Under the pieces are notes generated by a model. The model was not told the origin of the DNA and did not search any database. It saw only the letters and a program-made list of their open reading frames with translations. The position numbers were made by a program, and so were the translations under genes. Source: JBFGCT01 sp041581055 (lineage in GTDB: Bacteria > Actinomycetota > Acidimicrobiia > Acidimicrobiales > Ilumatobacteraceae). Taken from it: 14,203 nt of DNA. Where the stretch lies: NCBI GenBank assembly GCA_041581055.1, contig JBFGCT010000103.1, forward strand, positions 1 through 14,203, written 5' to 3'. Every line of letters starts with the position of its first letter. Position 1 is the first letter of the stretch. Positions 6,178 through 13,428 of the stretch are shown one piece after another.

Positions 6178-8493
6178 TCAGGCGGTGGGGACGAGGACGA
6201 GTTGGGCGCGCTTCGAGGCGCTTCCGGAGTTGACGTAGCCGAGCTTGCCGTTGCGTTCGAGTTGGCGGACGACGAACGCCACGCCGGTCCCGCCGGCGGC
6301 GACCACGTTGGCGACGTGCGTCGTCACGTCGATCTCGTACCACTCGTCGCTGGTCGACGTGACGACGAACTCGGCGAGCGACACCGGCTCGGGGAGCGGG
6401 CGGTTCGCCCAGGTCAGCGTCGAGGAGTCCCACGTCGGCAGGACGGACTGGACCGACATCGGCGACGGGCCGCCCGACGACATCCGGGCGTTGAGCCGCA
6501 GGGTCGCCTGCGCCACACCCCCCGCCACGCCGCTGACGTCGGCGGACAGGTACGCCCAGCGGGTGAACTGGTCGCTGCTGTTGTAACACGCCTGGAGCAG
6601 CCACGTCGACGCGAAGTTGTCCGACGCGTACGACCCGCCGCGCACGTAGGCGTCATCGACCCCGACGGCGATCGGGTCGCCGCCCGGCGGCGCCGTCGTG
6701 GTGGTCGTCGTGGTCGTGGTCGTCGTCGTGGTCGTGGTGGTCGTCGGCGGGACGGTGGTCGTCGTCGTGGTCGGCGGCGACGTGGTGGTCGTGGTGGTCG
6801 TGCTGGTCGGTGGCGACGCGCCGGGGGTGATCACCATGTGCGGCGCGTTGGTCGAATGGGCGTTGGAGTTGACGTAGGCGATCTTGCCGTTCACCTCGAG
6901 CTGGCGGACCACGAACCCCACGTCGGTCTGGCCGAGCGCCCGCCGGGCGTTGACATGGTCGGTGACGTCGATCTCGTACCACTCGTCGGAGGTGGACTGG
7001 ATCGTGAACGCGGCGACCGGCGTCGGCTCGGGCGACGGGCGGTTGAGCCACGTCAGCGACGACTGCGACCAACCGGTGGCGACGGCGAACAACGCCATCG
7101 GCGACGGGTCGCCCGTCCACAGCCGAGCGCTGAGGCGGACGGCGGCGCGGGCGACCGGTCCGGTGACCGCCGCCGTGTCACCGCGCAGGTATGCCCACCG
7201 CGTGTACTGGTCCTGGGTGTTGTTGCAGACGTGGAGCAGCCACGACGTCGAGAAGTTGGCCGCCTCGTGGGTTCCGCCGCGGACGTAGGTGTCGTCGGAG
7301 AACGGCACGGCCACCGGGACCGTCGGAACGGGCGGCGCGCTGCGGTCGAACGGGCCGCTGATCTCGTAGGTGACCCCGGTGGACCCGTCGGCGCCGCGCT
7401 GCGACGAGAGGTACAGCCGTGCGCCGTCGGGGCTGAACGCCGGCCCGGCGATCTCGGACCCCGCATGGCCGGTGATCCGGCAGAACGCGGCCACCTCGCG
7501 CCCGCCGCCGACGTCGGCCATCACGGCGAGCTCCATGTTCCCGCCGTCCTCGGCGATGAACACCCGCCCGCTCGGCGCGTGGACGGTCACGTTGTCGACG
7601 GCGTCGAGCGAGCCGGAGGGGTTGGCGAGGCAGTCGTAGGCCACGGTCAGCGCCAGGGTGGCCGTGTCGAGTTCCCAGACCCGCCGGTCGCCCTTGGTCG
7701 CGAAGTACACGACGCCGTCGCCCATGTGGACGCCCTCGCCGCCGTTGAACGACGTCGTGGTCGCCTGCCGATCGGGCACCAACGACGACGTCGGCTCCCA
7801 CGTCACCACGCCGCCGGTGACGCGCGCGGCGAAGAGCGAGCCGGACGACAGGTCCCCCGGGGTGTCGGGCGCGAACCGGTACAACCGGCCCTCGGGGTGG
7901 TCCTCGGTGAGGTAGACGTCGCCGGTGGCCGGGTCGACGGCGGCTGCCTCATGGTTGAACGAGCCGAGCGCCGGCCGCACGACGCCCTGGCCCGGCTGCT
8001 GCGGATCGCACTCGTGGACCTTGCCGCCGCTCCCCCGCTCCTCGCATGACAGCCACGTGCCCCACGGCGTCATCCCCCCGGCGCAGTTCCAGCTCGTGCC
8101 GCCGAGAATCGAGTACGCGTCCTCGACCGCCCCCGTGGCGTCGAACGCCACAGCCGAGGCGCCGCCGAGGTTGCCCGGAACCTCGGAGTTCGAGACGTAG
8201 ACCCACCCGCCGGCCGGACGGAGGACGCACCCGCCGCCGTCGGGCGCGCTGTGCCACAGGTGGGCCGACGCGCCGATCGGCTGGCCGGTCGTGGCGATGA
8301 CGCGCGAGCTGAAGCCGTCGGGGAGTTGGATGCCGTTGGCGTCGGGCGCGAGCAACGGGCCGTACGGGCCGACGCCCGGCTGGGCCGGCCCGGCGGCGAA
8401 GACCGCGCTGCGCCACCACGATCGCGATGGCAGCAACGCCAACCCGCCGAGCGCGGACGCGCCCGCCACGAACTCCCGCCTACTGAGACCCAC
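6178..8493 (-). CDS. Tat-exported PhoX/DUF839-like protein with two CBM96/DNRLRE-like domains
   Basis: 771 aa. A Tat signal (SRREFV at 4-9, then a hydrophobic stretch) predicts folded export. Residues about 40-385 resemble the PhoX/DUF839 beta-propeller family: NCAGGMTPWGTWLSCEE (136-152), a FNHEAAAVDP...VYLTED segment, GEGVH, VYFATKGDRRVWEL and a late EIAGPAFSPDG. PhoX enzymes are calcium/iron-dependent phosphatases, but activity here is unproven. Two homologous domains of about 160 residues follow (about 393-553 and 603-771), each starting D(D)xYVRGG and containing SxLTWxNRPxPEP, DEWYEIDVTxHV and FVVRQLExNGKxxYVNS; this pattern fits CBM96/DNRLRE domains that bind polysaccharide. A Thr/Pro linker lies between them. 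The GTG at 8493 follows TACGAT by six bases, so a leaderless start is likely. The function could be surface attachment plus phosphate release, which is inference. Confidence 0.82.
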   Translation of the reverse strand: MGLSRREFVAGASALGGLALLPSRSWWRSAVFAAGPAQPGVGPYGPLLAPDANGIQLPDGFSSRVIATTGQPIGASAHLWHSAPDGGGCVLRPAGGWVYVSNSEVPGNLGGASAVAFDATGAVEDAYSILGGTSWNCAGGMTPWGTWLSCEERGSGGKVHECDPQQPGQGVVRPALGSFNHEAAAVDPATGDVYLTEDHPEGRLYRFAPDTPGDLSSGSLFAARVTGGVVTWEPTSSLVPDRQATTTSFNGGEGVHMGDGVVYFATKGDRRVWELDTATLALTVAYDCLANPSGSLDAVDNVTVHAPSGRVFIAEDGGNMELAVMADVGGGREVAAFCRITGHAGSEIAGPAFSPDGARLYLSSQRGADGSTGVTYEISGPFDRSAPPVPTVPVAVPFSDDTYVRGGTHEAANFSTSWLLHVCNNTQDQYTRWAYLRGDTAAVTGPVARAAVRLSARLWTGDPSPMALFAVATGWSQSSLTWLNRPSPEPTPVAAFTIQSTSDEWYEIDVTDHVNARRALGQTDVGFVVRQLEVNGKIAYVNSNAHSTNAPHMVITPGASPPTSTTTTTTTSPPTTTTTTVPPTTTTTTTTTTTTTTTTTAPPGGDPIAVGVDDAYVRGGSYASDNFASTWLLQACYNSSDQFTRWAYLSADVSGVAGGVAQATLRLNARMSSGGPSPMSVQSVLPTWDSSTLTWANRPLPEPVSLAEFVVTSTSDEWYEIDVTTHVANVVAAGGTGVAFVVRQLERNGKLGYVNSGSASKRAQLVLVPTA
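6694..6815 (-). repeat. Low-complexity Thr/Pro linker tract
   Basis: The DNA is almost wholly built of GTC and GTG trinucleotides (ACC/ACG/ACC threonine codons on the coding strand), with a few proline and valine codons. It encodes a run of about 40 Thr with PP breaks linking the two CBM96-like domains. Such tracts are typical flexible, possibly glycosylated linkers in secreted actinobacterial proteins and are prone to length change by slippage. Confidence 0.85.
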
Positions 8494-8499
8494 GTCGTG

Positions 8500-8505
8500 A
8501 TCGTA
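8500..8505 (-). promoter_or_regulatory. Candidate -10 box for a leaderless PhoX-like transcript
   Basis: Minus-strand TACGAT ends six bases before the GTG at 8493 (TACGAT-CACGAC-GTG). No Shine-Dalgarno sequence lies between them. The same layout, TACGTT-CACGTC-GTG, occurs in front of the DUF2254 gene at 13777, which strengthens the reading. No convincing -35 is visible. Confidence 0.45.
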
Positions 8506-8671
8506 CTTGCCCGGGGACCCACGCTCGCCGGCCCCACACCCCGACGGGGTGCACGAATGGCGGGCACGACGACTTCGCGGTTACTCTTTTCCGTCTGCCG
8601 CAGGAAGCGGGGGATCGAACGGATCGCGGCTACCACCAGTGGGACGCATCGGCGCGCCCTCGCAAGCCCTA

Positions 8672-8677
8672 AGAGGA
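8672..8677 (+). promoter_or_regulatory. Ribosome binding site of the M28 aminopeptidase gene
   Basis: AGAGGA ends eight bases before the ATG at 8686 and fixes the start there, although the frame is open to 8251. The resulting N-terminus is a textbook signal peptide, which confirms the choice. The 8494-8685 interval between the divergent genes also holds a small CACCCC/GGGGTG hairpin (8537-8551) and a TACTCT box (8582-8587) that could be a -10, but neither is convincing. Confidence 0.8.
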
Positions 8678-8685
8678 ACGAACAC

Positions 8686-10221
8686 ATGAGGAAACGAACA
8701 ACAGTGGCAACCGCCGCGGTCGCGGCGAGCCTGCTCGCCGTGACGGTGATCAACCCGATCGCCGACGCGGCAACACCGGTCGACACCCAAGATCTCAGAG
8801 ACGCCGTGACGGTCGAGGGCGTCCGGGCCCATCAGGCCGCGTTCCAGGGGTTCGCCGACGCCAACGACGGAACCCGGGCTTCGGGAACCCCGGGCTACGA
8901 CGAGTCGGCGGCGTACGTCGCCGACCAGATGTTGGCGGCGGGGTACGACGTGACGGTTCAGCCGTTCGACTTCCCGTTCTTCGAGGAGCAGGTGCCGGCC
9001 GAGCTCGAGCAGATCTCACCGGATCCCACCGTCTACCCGTACTTCGATGGCGCAGGGTTTGCGACGATGGAGTATTCCGGGTCGGGCGACGTCACTGCGA
9101 TCGCCGAGGGCGTCGATCTCCAGCTCCCGCCAGGGGCCGCGGCGAACAGCTCGACATCTGGATGTGAGGATTCCGACTTCGACTCGTTCAGCCCCGGCAA
9201 CATCGCCATCATCCAGCGCGGCTCGTGTTCGTTCGCCCAGAAAGCGTTCAACGCCGAGAACAACGGCGCCGTCGGCGTCGTCATCTTCAACGAGGGCCAG
9301 ACGGGACGCACGGCCGCGTTCCTCGGCACGCTCGGCGGCCCGGGGGCGACCGTTCCCGTGGTCGGCGCGGCGTTCGACGTCGGGGTCGAGCTGGCCGCCG
9401 GCGGAGTCGAGGTGCGGATGTTCGTCGACGCGACGAGCGAGATCCGGAGCACCTCGAACGTCATCGCCGACACGCCGGGCGGGCGCGACGACCGCGTCGT
9501 CGTCGTCGGCGCACACCTCGACTCGGTGGCGGAGGGCCCCGGTATCCAGGACAACGGGTCAGGTTCGGCGGCGATCCTCGAGATCGCCCTGCAGATGGCC
9601 GAACTGGAGATCAACCCCCGCAACCAGGTGCGCTTTGCCTGGTGGGGCGCCGAGGAGTCCGGCCTGGTCGGCTCGGAGTTCTACGTCAGCCAGCTGTCGA
9701 AGCGGGAGATCAAGGACATCGCCCTGAACCTGAACTTCGACATGATCGGCTCGCCGAACTTCGTCCGCTTCGTGTACGACGGCGACGGCTCCGCCACCGA
9801 TCCGGCGGGCCCGAACGGTTCCGGTGTGATCGAAGACGTCTTCACCGACTACTTCGACAGCCAGGGCCTCGCCCACGAGCCGACGGCGTTCTCCGGCCGG
9901 TCCGACTACGGCCCGTTCATCGCGGTCGGCATCCCCGCCGGTGGTCTGTTCACCGGCGCCGAGGGCATCAAGACCGAGCAGCAGGTGGCGATCTACGGCG
10001 GCACGGCCGGCGACCAGTACGACCCGTGCTACCACCTCGCCTGCGACACGTTCGACAACATCAGCCTCGAGGCGCTGGACCAGATGTCGGACGCCGCGGC
10101 CCACGCCACGCTCACCTTCGCGATGACCACGTCGGCCGTCAACGGCACCGACAAGGGCAACTCGAACTCGACCAAGACGGTCGAGGAGCTGGAGTTCAAA
10201 GGCAACGCCGCCCAGCACTGA
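8686..10221 (+). CDS. Secreted PA-domain M28 zinc aminopeptidase
   Basis: 511 aa. A Sec signal peptide (MRKR, hydrophobic core, cleavage after ADA at 26-28) leads to a mature extracellular enzyme. A protease-associated (PA) domain spans roughly 120-250 (GNIAIIQRGSCSFAQKAFNAE, then GAVGVVIFN), inserted ahead of the M28 catalytic domain. Zinc ligands of the family are visible: H277 in GAHLDSV, D289 in GIQDNGSG, the Glu pair E323-E324 in GAEESGLVGS (base and ligand), D352 in NFDMIG and H450 in DPCYHLACDTFDNIS; C448 and C453 may form a disulfide. The layout matches Streptomyces-type leucine aminopeptidases. The gene diverges from the PhoX-like gene and ends at a strong terminator, so it is probably monocistronic. 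Its likely role is extracellular peptide scavenging. Base composition is slightly less GC-rich than its neighbours. Confidence 0.92.
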   Translation: MRKRTTVATAAVAASLLAVTVINPIADAATPVDTQDLRDAVTVEGVRAHQAAFQGFADANDGTRASGTPGYDESAAYVADQMLAAGYDVTVQPFDFPFFEEQVPAELEQISPDPTVYPYFDGAGFATMEYSGSGDVTAIAEGVDLQLPPGAAANSSTSGCEDSDFDSFSPGNIAIIQRGSCSFAQKAFNAENNGAVGVVIFNEGQTGRTAAFLGTLGGPGATVPVVGAAFDVGVELAAGGVEVRMFVDATSEIRSTSNVIADTPGGRDDRVVVVGAHLDSVAEGPGIQDNGSGSAAILEIALQMAELEINPRNQVRFAWWGAEESGLVGSEFYVSQLSKREIKDIALNLNFDMIGSPNFVRFVYDGDGSATDPAGPNGSGVIEDVFTDYFDSQGLAHEPTAFSGRSDYGPFIAVGIPAGGLFTGAEGIKTEQQVAIYGGTAGDQYDPCYHLACDTFDNISLEALDQMSDAAAHATLTFAMTTSAVNGTDKGNSNSTKTVEELEFKGNAAQH

Positions 10222-10238
10222 CACATCGATGACCTGAA

Positions 10239-10270
10239 CGAGGGAGGCGGCTGTCCGGCCGCCTCCCTCG
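10239..10270 (+). terminator. Rho-independent terminator after the aminopeptidase gene
   Basis: Perfect 12-bp stem CGAGGGAGGCGG (10239-10250) and its complement (10259-10270) with an 8-base loop, beginning 18 bases past the stop codon. A T-rich stretch (TCTGTTTCTT, 10281-10290) follows after about ten bases, so the U-tract is offset. Confidence 0.75.
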
Positions 10271-10289
10271 TCGCGTCGGCTCTGTTTCT

Positions 10290-10332
10290 TGTGTGACCGA
10301 ATATCGCCGGTGTTGCACTAGTCGGTCACGCA
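10290..10332. repeat. 43-bp palindromic element, copy 1
   Basis: Left arm TGTGTGACCGA (10290-10300), 21-base loop, right arm TCGGTCACGCA (10322-10332), with one mismatch in an 11-bp stem. The loop shares ATCGC, GG and GTTGCACT with copy 2, so the whole element is repeated, not just the stem. It lies between convergent genes, the usual place for REP-like elements. Confidence 0.88.
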
Positions 10333-10351
10333 AATTCCGGCCGGGCGCGTT

Positions 10352-10394
10352 TGTGTGACCGAAAATCGCGGGGGTTGCACTGTTCGGTCACACA
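10352..10394. repeat. 43-bp palindromic element, copy 2
   Basis: Left arm TGTGTGACCGA (10352-10362) and right arm TCGGTCACACA (10384-10394) form a perfect 11-bp stem around a 21-base loop. It is in the same orientation as copy 1, offset by 62 bases, with a 19-base spacer that contains CCGGCCGG. The downstream methylase-cassette gene ends 33 bases further on. Confidence 0.9.
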
Positions 10395-10426
10395 GAATCG
10401 GGCAGGCGGACCGGCCGAGCGTCGGC

Positions 10427-11431
10427 TCAGAGCGGGTCGTAGCCGGGGACGGTGGACGGGTCGCTGTCGAGGTAGACCTTGGCCTCTGGAGGGCCGGCGA
10501 GCTTGCCGTGCGACCACCGCACCTCGACGTGGCCCTCGACCGTGTGCGCCGCGCCCGCTCGGTCGCGGACTCGAAAGCTCCAGTCGACCGACGGCTGGCC
10601 GCGACCGCCGGCGACCACGTCGAAGCGCTCGACGGCGTACGACTGGGCGAAGTCCCACGGCGTCCCCACCCGATATGACACCGGCGTGTCGCCGGCCCGG
10701 GCGCCGAGCACGAAGTACGGCGCGGCCTGCATCCGCAGGAGTCGCCAGAACATCTCGGTCCGGCCGTCGGCGCCGTGCACGTTGGACTTCCAGCGCGCCG
10801 CGGTCCGCCTCGACGCCTCGTCGATGAAACCGAGATAGGTCAGCGACTTGGTGTCGATCGGCTCGCGTTCGAGCACGGCCTTCACCGCCGCGCGCTGCCG
10901 CATCGTCGCCGTGCTCGGCGTGACGCCGGACGGGAGGCCGGCCTGCTGGTAGATCGGCCCCCAGAGGGACCAGAACGTGTCGGGGCTCACCGTCTCGAAC
11001 CAGTTGCTCCGCTCGATCGGACCCGCCGGCGCCAGGCAATGGTCGAAGAGCGGCACCGGACCGGAGTTGTGGAGGATCTTGGAGTGGTACTTGCAGGAGA
11101 TCAGGAACACATGGTCGACCCGCAGGTCGGCGGGGATCGTCTCGATGCTCTTGCTCGCCGGCTTGTGATGCCCCTTCCACTCGATCGACCACGGCGGCCG
11201 GCCCCGCAGCCCGAGGTCGGACTTGGCGAACGCCACGCCGTTGGACCACGCCATCTCGAAGTCGGCGTCGTGCAAGCCGCTGTCGCGCGCCGCCTGGAGG
11301 CGGTCGAAGACGGCCTCGTCGACGTGGGTGATGTGCCTCGGCCGGACCTCGAGCGCCCGGTTGAGGCTCCGGTACCCGAGCATCGCCAGGCCGGTGGTGA
11401 TCTCGGTGATCTCGGTCTTGACGCTGGGCAT
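10427..11431 (-). CDS. Putative restriction-endonuclease-like protein (PD-(D/E)XK motifs), unrecognised family
   Basis: 334 aa, soluble, no signal peptide. I do not recognise a named family. Residues 60-130 carry two nuclease-like signatures: D72 followed by E84-W-K86 in PPWSIEWKGHHK, and D102/D106 followed by hydrophobics and S112-C-K114 in DLRVDHVFLISCKYHSK. Either could be a PD-(D/E)XK core, with the conserved-looking KYHSKILHNSGPVPLFD tail immediately after. The C-terminal third (DTPVSYRVGTPWDFAQSY, FRVRDRAGAAHTVEGHVEVRWSHGKL) looks like a separate mostly beta domain. It starts 10 bases after the 108-aa gene ends (ATG 11431, GGGG nearby as a weak binding site), and is third in a methylase cassette, which is why an endonuclease role is inferred. 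The open frame extends upstream to 11548, but that part overlaps the preceding gene. Confidence 0.6.
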   Translation of the reverse strand: MPSVKTEITEITTGLAMLGYRSLNRALEVRPRHITHVDEAVFDRLQAARDSGLHDADFEMAWSNGVAFAKSDLGLRGRPPWSIEWKGHHKPASKSIETIPADLRVDHVFLISCKYHSKILHNSGPVPLFDHCLAPAGPIERSNWFETVSPDTFWSLWGPIYQQAGLPSGVTPSTATMRQRAAVKAVLEREPIDTKSLTYLGFIDEASRRTAARWKSNVHGADGRTEMFWRLLRMQAAPYFVLGARAGDTPVSYRVGTPWDFAQSYAVERFDVVAGGRGQPSVDWSFRVRDRAGAAHTVEGHVEVRWSHGKLAGPPEAKVYLDSDPSTVPGYDPL

Positions 11432-11441
11432 CGCCCCGACA

Positions 11442-11768
11442 CTACGGGCGGCGGAACAGCGGGCTGGTCTGGACCCGCGGGCCGAACTCGCCGTCGGGGT
11501 AGTCGCCGGCCTCGTGGATCTCGAGGCCGAAGGGGAAGACGTCGACAACCTCGCCGGTGGCCGCCATCCAGTCGAGCACGGCGTCGTCCCACCGCTCGTC
11601 GAGCAGCGCGGCGCGCACGGTGTCGGCCGCGCCGTCGTTCTCGGGCGCCCACTCCGCGATCCAGCGCAGCGCGATGACCTTGTTCAGCGTGTCCTGCGAG
11701 TCGGCGAGGAGCGGCTGATCGGGGTCGCTCCGGCGGACCGCATAGGCGCCGATGCTCTTCAGGACCAT
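11442..11768 (-). CDS. Hypothetical 108-aa protein of the methylase cassette
   Basis: No family recognised. It is a small acidic soluble protein with no membrane segment or signal. Readable features are an Ala/Trp-rich helical middle (TLNKVIALRWIAEWAPEND) and a C-terminal part with alternating hydrophobics (GEVVDVFPFGLEIHEAGDYPDG) ending VQTSPLFRRP. It is too short for a methylase specificity domain or a nuclease core on its own and shows no helix-turn-helix typical of a C-protein regulator. ATG 11768 lies inside the methyltransferase gene, overlapping its end by ten bases, and there is no Shine-Dalgarno, so it is probably translated by coupling. The tight position between methylase and putative nuclease suggests an accessory subunit, which is inference. 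Confidence 0.7.
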   Translation of the reverse strand: MVLKSIGAYAVRRSDPDQPLLADSQDTLNKVIALRWIAEWAPENDGAADTVRAALLDERWDDAVLDWMAATGEVVDVFPFGLEIHEAGDYPDGEFGPRVQTSPLFRRP

Positions 11769-13339
11769 CGATTTCGGTGGTCGTCGAGGTCGTCAGCCCG
11801 CCAGAACCCCTCGATCGGAACCGGATCGGGGTCTTCGGCGTAGCGGCGGAGCCGATCGAGGCCTTCGGGGTCGTAGAGCTCGATCGCGTCGAACAGCACG
11901 CCGGGGCCGACCGAGCGCAACGCACGGTCACCCGGCGAGCCCGGCTTCGGCAGGTTCGACGTGACGACGAGCGCCCGCTCGTGGCCCTGCCCGTCGCCGA
12001 TCGACGCGAGCACATGGAGTCGTCCGAGCAGCTTCCAGACCGTGTCGATGCGTTGGAGACCCGGCCGGCTGGAGGTGAACGCCCCCGACACGTCGACCCA
12101 CCATTGCTTCCCGTTGCTCGGGCTCGTCGCCTGGAAGTTGAACTCGACGATGCCCTTCGGATGCCTGGCCTTGTCGTCGATCACGAAACCCGCGCCCCCG
12201 TCGCCCAGCTTCCCCCGGGCGATGTCCTGGGCCTTCTTGCCCTCGCTCACCGCCCGCGCCTGGAAGTGCTCCTGGCGGTGATCGGGTGGGATCTTGCGGA
12301 GCTGCTCGGAGTAGACCTCCTGCTGCAGCTCGAACAGCTGCGGTTCGAACAACTTCGCCGTCGCCTCCAGCTCCTGCACTCGACCGAGCTCGCTCTCGAG
12401 GCGGTGCTCGGCGAGCCGGATGTACTCCGGGTCGGTGTCGTATCCGACGCCGATGCGGCCGGTCCGCGCGGCCGCGACGAGCGTCGTGCCGGCGCCGGCG
12501 AACGGGTCGAGCACGATGTCGCCCTCGTAGGTGTACAGGTCGATCAGCCGGCGCGGCAGCTCGACGGGGAACGGCGCGGGGTGGCCGACGCGCGTCGCCG
12601 ACTCGGCATCGATCTGCCAGACGTCCTTGGTGACGTCGACGAACTCGTCGTTGGCGAGGGTCGACTCGTGCGGCAGCCCGGCCCGCAGACGGTCTTTCGG
12701 CGCGATCGCCCGCGAGAAGCGACCCTTGGACGCGATGATCACCCGCTCGGTGATGTCGCGCAGCACCGGGTTCGACGCCTTGGCGAACGACCCCCACGCA
12801 CACGAACCAGACGACGACTCGGCCTTCTGCCAGATCACCTCGCCGCGCAGCAGCAGGCCGAGGCGGTCTTGCAGGATCGTGATGACGTCGGCGCTGAGGC
12901 TGCGGTACGGCTTGCGGCCGAGGTTGGCGACGTTGACCGCGATCCGCCCCCCGGGCTCGAGCACGCGCACGCACTCGGCGAACACGTCGTGCAGGAGCTG
13001 GAGGAACTCGATGTACGTCCCCGGCACCCGCGCCTCGCCGTCGAGCTCGCCGGTGACCGCCAGCTCGTACTCCTTGCCGACGAAGTACGGCGGAGACGTC
13101 ACGACCAGTGCCACGCTGTTGTCGGGAAGCGCCTCCATGTTCGCCGAGGAGCCGTGGAACAGCCGGCCTGCGCCCAACCGCTCGACCAGCTCGGGCGGGC
13201 GGTTGACGCGCTCGTCGGCGGAGAGGGCCGGCGGCGTGAACCGGGCGTAGAACGCCGAGGCGTCGTGGCCCTCGCGCCGGCCGACGCCGAACGACGACGT
13301 CTGGGTCCGGGCGTCACGATCATCCATGCGGGCGAGCAT
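11759..13339 (-). CDS. Beta-class DNA N4-cytosine/N6-adenine methyltransferase with long C-terminal extension
   Basis: 526 aa. Motif IV TSPPY (81-85) precedes the SAM-binding motif I DPFAGAGTT (278-286, followed by GYDTDPEYIRLAEHR), the beta-class order; LEPGGRIAVNV (127-136) and GEVIWQK (166-172) fit motifs V-VII. The expected product is a sequence-specific methylase; SPPY allows N4-cytosine or N6-adenine. After the methylase domain comes a helical stretch (about 318-350) and a C-terminal region of about 150 residues with ExNFQA (E399), WWVDVSGAF (D416) and RIDTVWKLLGRLHVL, resembling the layout of a PD-(D/E)XK fold but lacking a clear Lys. The start is uncertain: ATG 13339 is the longest, while ATG 13327 follows TATGCT by seven bases and could be leaderless. 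It heads a three-gene cassette. Confidence 0.88.
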   Translation of the reverse strand: MLARMDDRDARTQTSSFGVGRREGHDASAFYARFTPPALSADERVNRPPELVERLGAGRLFHGSSANMEALPDNSVALVVTSPPYFVGKEYELAVTGELDGEARVPGTYIEFLQLLHDVFAECVRVLEPGGRIAVNVANLGRKPYRSLSADVITILQDRLGLLLRGEVIWQKAESSSGSCAWGSFAKASNPVLRDITERVIIASKGRFSRAIAPKDRLRAGLPHESTLANDEFVDVTKDVWQIDAESATRVGHPAPFPVELPRRLIDLYTYEGDIVLDPFAGAGTTLVAAARTGRIGVGYDTDPEYIRLAEHRLESELGRVQELEATAKLFEPQLFELQQEVYSEQLRKIPPDHRQEHFQARAVSEGKKAQDIARGKLGDGGAGFVIDDKARHPKGIVEFNFQATSPSNGKQWWVDVSGAFTSSRPGLQRIDTVWKLLGRLHVLASIGDGQGHERALVVTSNLPKPGSPGDRALRSVGPGVLFDAIELYDPEGLDRLRRYAEDPDPVPIEGFWRADDLDDHRNRWS

Positions 13340-13340
13340 A
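13335..13340 (-). promoter_or_regulatory. Possible -10 box of a leaderless methylase transcript
   Basis: Minus-strand TATGCT (13340-13335) ends seven bases before ATG 13327. It overlaps the alternative ATG 13339, so only one of the two starts can be right. Neither ATG has a Shine-Dalgarno sequence. No clear -35 is seen. Confidence 0.3.
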
Positions 13341-13390
13341 GTGAGGGGGTATCACAGCCCTCCGGGAGGCTCGGCCGCCCGAACGCGAAC

Positions 13391-13417
13391 GAGGGCGCCC
13401 CGCGGCGGGGCGCCCTC
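13391..13417 (-). terminator. Hairpin terminator after the CsbD-like gene
   Basis: Perfect 11-bp stem GAGGGCGCCCC (13391-13401) and its complement (13407-13417) with a 5-base loop, starting 11 bases past the CsbD stop. There is no U-tract on the minus side, so it may act as an RNA-stabilising or Rho-assisted structure. Confidence 0.5.
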
Positions 13418-13428
13418 CTCGACTCGGG

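Noticed and set aside
6694..6815. CRISPR-like or microsatellite array
   Set aside because: There is no regular repeat-spacer unit; the trinucleotide pattern is explained by threonine codons in a protein linker.
6202..8049. 615-codon plus-strand open frame opposite the PhoX-like gene
   Set aside because: It is an antisense shadow; its Arg/Gly run mirrors the Thr linker codons on the coding strand.
10290..10394. CRISPR mini-array
   Set aside because: Two palindromic copies with a 19-base spacer that itself holds a palindrome, no cas genes nearby, and copies that differ in stem and loop fit REP-like elements better.
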